Shown here in pieces: positions 5,862 to 7,317 of a stretch of DNA of 7,317 nt; position 1 is the stretch's first letter, and each line of letters starts with the position of its first letter. A program made the translations under genes and the position numbers. The notes beneath the pieces are model-generated. The model was not told where the DNA came from. It ran no database searches and worked only from the letters and a program-made list of their open reading frames with translations. This DNA is from Erysipelotrichaceae bacterium (GTDB lineage: Bacteria > Bacillota_I > Bacilli_A > Erysipelotrichales > Erysipelotrichaceae), in contig JAEDOA010000078.1 in the NCBI GenBank assembly GCA_016302195.1, positions 1-7,317 of the forward strand, in the 5' to 3' direction.

Positions 5862-5870
5862 ATTATATCA
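5862..5870 (-). promoter_or_regulatory. Extended -10 promoter of the WYL regulator gene
   Basis: The minus strand reads TGATATAAT, a perfect TATAAT (complement of 5862-5867) with the TGn extension. The -35 region is poor, as is common for extended -10 promoters. Transcription would start near 5855, at the edge of the palindrome, giving a leader of roughly 35 bases. I could not identify an equally convincing plus-strand promoter for the divergent gene. Confidence 0.55.
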
Positions 5871-5912
5871 TAGTTTTAAAATTAAATCAGTAACCAACAG
5901 GAGGGAAAAAAC

Positions 5913-6395
5913 ATGAAAAAATCTTATCTATGTTTATTATCATTTGCAACTAGCATCGTTGCACTTACCGAAAGCATCAACAAGAACAACTTATTTAGCT
6001 ATATGATGCTGATTATTTCTATCATTTTTCTTTTCTTATATGACAATGTGTTTTATAGAAATCTGCGATTTAACAAAGGAGACATTAGATCATTAATCAT
6101 TCAATTGCCTATTATGTTGCTGATTAGCTGTTTGCTGGAAATAGATTTATTAGTCATAACACTTGTGTGTTTTATTAGCTTAAAAGTATCAATCGAGATA
6201 AAATCTATGGATAAAGATGACTGTATTTATTACTTAAGAGTAATATTTATCGGATTTATTATTTTATTTGCCATTCTACTTGCCAGTTTATTAATGAATA
6301 TCAAGCACGATTACTCTATTCTGCTATATACAGTCTTATGTTTTGAATTATTTATTCCTTTTGTTTTGTCATTTATTGGCTACAAATTTTCCTAA
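5913..6395 (+). CDS. Small multi-pass membrane protein, function unknown
   Basis: I do not recognise this 160-residue protein. It is dominated by hydrophobic segments at about residues 5-19 (short, possibly a signal anchor), 27-45, 61-75, 77-95, 108-129 and 136-157, so five or six membrane passes are likely. A basic N-terminus (MKK) and a charged loop (about 96-107, KSMDKDDC) are the only notable polar parts. It contains cysteines at 7, 73, 86, 104 and 143 and no evident catalytic or ligand-binding motif. The ATG at 5913 is fixed by a strong AGGAGGG 7 bases upstream. It is divergent from the WYL regulator across a palindromic region, which suggests that regulator controls it. surE follows 52 bases later on the same strand. 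It could be a transporter-like or stress-related integral membrane protein, but nothing in the sequence decides this. Confidence 0.8.
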   Translation: MKKSYLCLLSFATSIVALTESINKNNLFSYMMLIISIIFLFLYDNVFYRNLRFNKGDIRSLIIQLPIMLLISCLLEIDLLVITLVCFISLKVSIEIKSMDKDDCIYYLRVIFIGFIILFAILLASLLMNIKHDYSILLYTVLCFELFIPFVLSFIGYKFS

Positions 6396-6405
6396 AAGAT
6401 TGAAT

Positions 6406-6411
6406 TATAAT
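6406..6411 (+). promoter_or_regulatory. Possible -10 box of surE
   Basis: TATAAT is a perfect -10 hexamer lying 36 bases before the surE start codon, in the gap behind the membrane-protein gene. No good -35 is found at 16-18 bases. There is no terminator between the two genes, so surE may be read both from here and as the second gene of an operon. Confidence 0.35.
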
Positions 6412-6447
6412 CGCAAAAATGGTTTAATTATTTAGCGAGGTTTTACA

Positions 6448-7212
6448 ATGAAGATATTAGTAAGCAATGATGATGGCATTTACGCAGATGGAATTAAAGC
6501 TTTAGTCAACGAGATGAAAAAGCTAGGAGAAGTTGTTGTTTCTGCTCCAGCAACACACCAGTCAGGAGCTGGCCATTCAATAACCTTCAATCAGATTGTC
6601 AAAGTTGAAAAAATCGATTTCGACTCGGATGTAGTAGGATATAAAGTATTTGGCAAACCTAAAGATTGCGTCGAATTAGCCCTTTCAGTGTTAACAAGTG
6701 ATATTGATTTAGTTATTACTGGAATAAACGAAGGCTATAATCTAGCAAGCGATTGCAGTGCCAGCGGAACTTGCGGTGCCGCATGCGCAGCATTGCCATA
6801 CAATATTCCATCTATCGCTGTTTCATTAGGATTTGGCGATCATTACGATTATTCTTATGCAGCTAAGGTCGCTTTGGAAGTAGCAAAGTGGTTTATTGAA
6901 CAGCCCTTCAACAAGGATTTCACCCTAAGTATTAATGTCCCAAATATCGATCAAAAAGATATCAAAGGAATAACTGTAGCAGGCTTTGGCGGTTATCCAA
7001 AATACAGTCAGGATTTAACAGGCCATTTCGATGGGCAATATTACTACTACAATTTAAGAAGTACTGATGTATCATTTGAGTATACCGTCAACAATTTAGA
7101 AGGTGATTTATACGCAATAGATCACAATTACATAACGTTAACCCCACTAAGTTTAAACATGGTTAAACAGGATAGCTTGCCTCAGTTAAAACAAGCTTGG
7201 ACTAATAAATAG
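6448..7212 (+). CDS. surE: 5'/3'-nucleotidase SurE
   Basis: This is a metal-dependent phosphatase that removes phosphate from nucleoside 5'- and 3'-monophosphates (and short polyphosphates in some members). It is cytoplasmic and linked to stationary-phase survival and nucleotide balance. At 254 residues it is a normal length. The metal site is visible: NDDG with Asp8 and Asp9, Ser39 in HQSGAGHSIT (37-46), and Asn94 in TGINEGYN (91-98). The family segments FGKPKDCVELAL (68-79) and ASGTCGAACAAL (about 105-116, the counterpart of YSGTVGAA) are also present. The ATG has GAGG 7 bases upstream. A tRNA-Gly gene follows 22 bases past the stop codon, with a palindrome between them. No missing catalytic residue is seen. 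Confidence 0.96.
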   Translation: MKILVSNDDGIYADGIKALVNEMKKLGEVVVSAPATHQSGAGHSITFNQIVKVEKIDFDSDVVGYKVFGKPKDCVELALSVLTSDIDLVITGINEGYNLASDCSASGTCGAACAALPYNIPSIAVSLGFGDHYDYSYAAKVALEVAKWFIEQPFNKDFTLSINVPNIDQKDIKGITVAGFGGYPKYSQDLTGHFDGQYYYYNLRSTDVSFEYTVNNLEGDLYAIDHNYITLTPLSLNMVKQDSLPQLKQAWTNK

Positions 7213-7228
7213 CAGTAATATTACTGCT
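7211..7228 (+). repeat. Perfect 18-bp palindrome at the surE stop codon
   Basis: AGCAGTAATATTACTGCT is a perfect palindrome whose first two bases are part of the surE TAG stop codon. In RNA it would form a stem of at least 7 bp with a 4-base loop. It is followed by TTAAAACG, not a T run, so it is at best a weak terminator. It sits 6 bases before the tRNA-Gly 5' end and could instead be an mRNA 3'-end or processing structure. Confidence 0.6.
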
Positions 7229-7234
7229 TAAAAC

Positions 7235-7308
7235 GCACATGTAGTTCAATGGTAGAACACTAGCTTCCCAAGCTGGATACGCGGGTTCGATTCCCGTCAT
7301 GTGCTCCA
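7235..7308 (+). tRNA. tRNA-Gly (anticodon CCC)
   Basis: This is a complete 71-base cloverleaf plus encoded CCA (7306-7308). The acceptor stem GCACATG/CATGTGC is perfect, with discriminator T as expected for bacterial tRNA-Gly. The D arm is GTTC-AATGGTA-GAAC, and the anticodon stem CTAGC/GCTGG (one T-G wobble) closes loop TTCCCAA, giving anticodon CCC, which reads GGG. The T arm is GCGGG-TTCGATT-CCCGT with a G-T closing pair. It is a secondary glycine isoacceptor; TCC and GCC usually carry most of the load in low-GC genomes. It may share the surE transcript, because only 22 bases separate them. Confidence 0.94.
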
Positions 7309-7317
7309 TTAAAGAAC

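Noticed and set aside
5849..5882. Plus-strand promoter for the membrane protein (TTTACA with a downstream AT-rich box)
   Set aside because: No -10-like hexamer of good quality lies 16-18 bases from TTTACA, so no promoter is called despite the likely need for one.
1..7317. CRISPR array, insertion sequence, toxin-antitoxin pair or complete defence system
   Set aside because: There are no regularly spaced repeats, no transposase-like protein and no paired small toxin/antitoxin frames; the only regulator/effector-like pair is the WYL gene and its neighbour, listed as a hypothesis.

Overview
This 7.3-kb, AT-rich window looks like chromosomal DNA from a low-GC Bacillota. Erysipelotrichia or a relative of the Mollicutes is a reasonable guess, based on base composition, strong AGGAGG ribosome binding sites, CCA-encoding tRNA genes and ordinary use of TGG for tryptophan. 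The assignment is an inference from style, not from a marker gene.

Layout, left to right. (1) Positions 1-332 hold no credible gene. They carry an extended -10 promoter firing leftwards off the window and a helically phased 9-bp direct repeat. (2) Positions 333-1345, minus strand, hold a two-domain nitroreductase of the TM1586 type. Just upstream is the broken remnant of a winged-helix regulator that lacks a usable start. (3) Positions 1413-1546, minus strand, hold a tRNA-Glu (anticodon CTC) with its own terminator. (4) Positions 1590-2842, minus strand, hold an RlmI-type PUA-domain rRNA methyltransferase with its promoter. (5) Positions 2870-4876, minus strand, hold the Hsp90 chaperone htpG, with a terminator, a sigma-A-like promoter and a near-perfect CIRCE operator. 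This implies control by the HrcA heat-shock repressor. (6) Positions 4879-5870, minus strand, hold a WYL-domain transcriptional regulator, divergent from (7) a small unrecognised multi-pass membrane protein at 5913-6395, plus strand. A perfect 16-bp palindrome and a third matching half-site lie in their shared intergenic region. (8) Positions 6448-7308, plus strand, hold the surE nucleotidase, a hairpin at its stop codon, and a tRNA-Gly (anticodon CCC).

Most of the window is housekeeping: protein folding, rRNA modification, nucleotide metabolism and tRNAs. Its most informative points are regulatory: the CIRCE element on htpG, and the WYL regulator/membrane-protein pair with its palindromic operator candidate. 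The left 1.4 kb is the most accessory-looking part, with a decayed regulator, a lone nitroreductase and long AT-rich gaps. I found no transposase, integrase, CRISPR array or complete defence system, so a new biological system is not demonstrated here. The WYL/membrane-protein pair is the only candidate worth testing as one.
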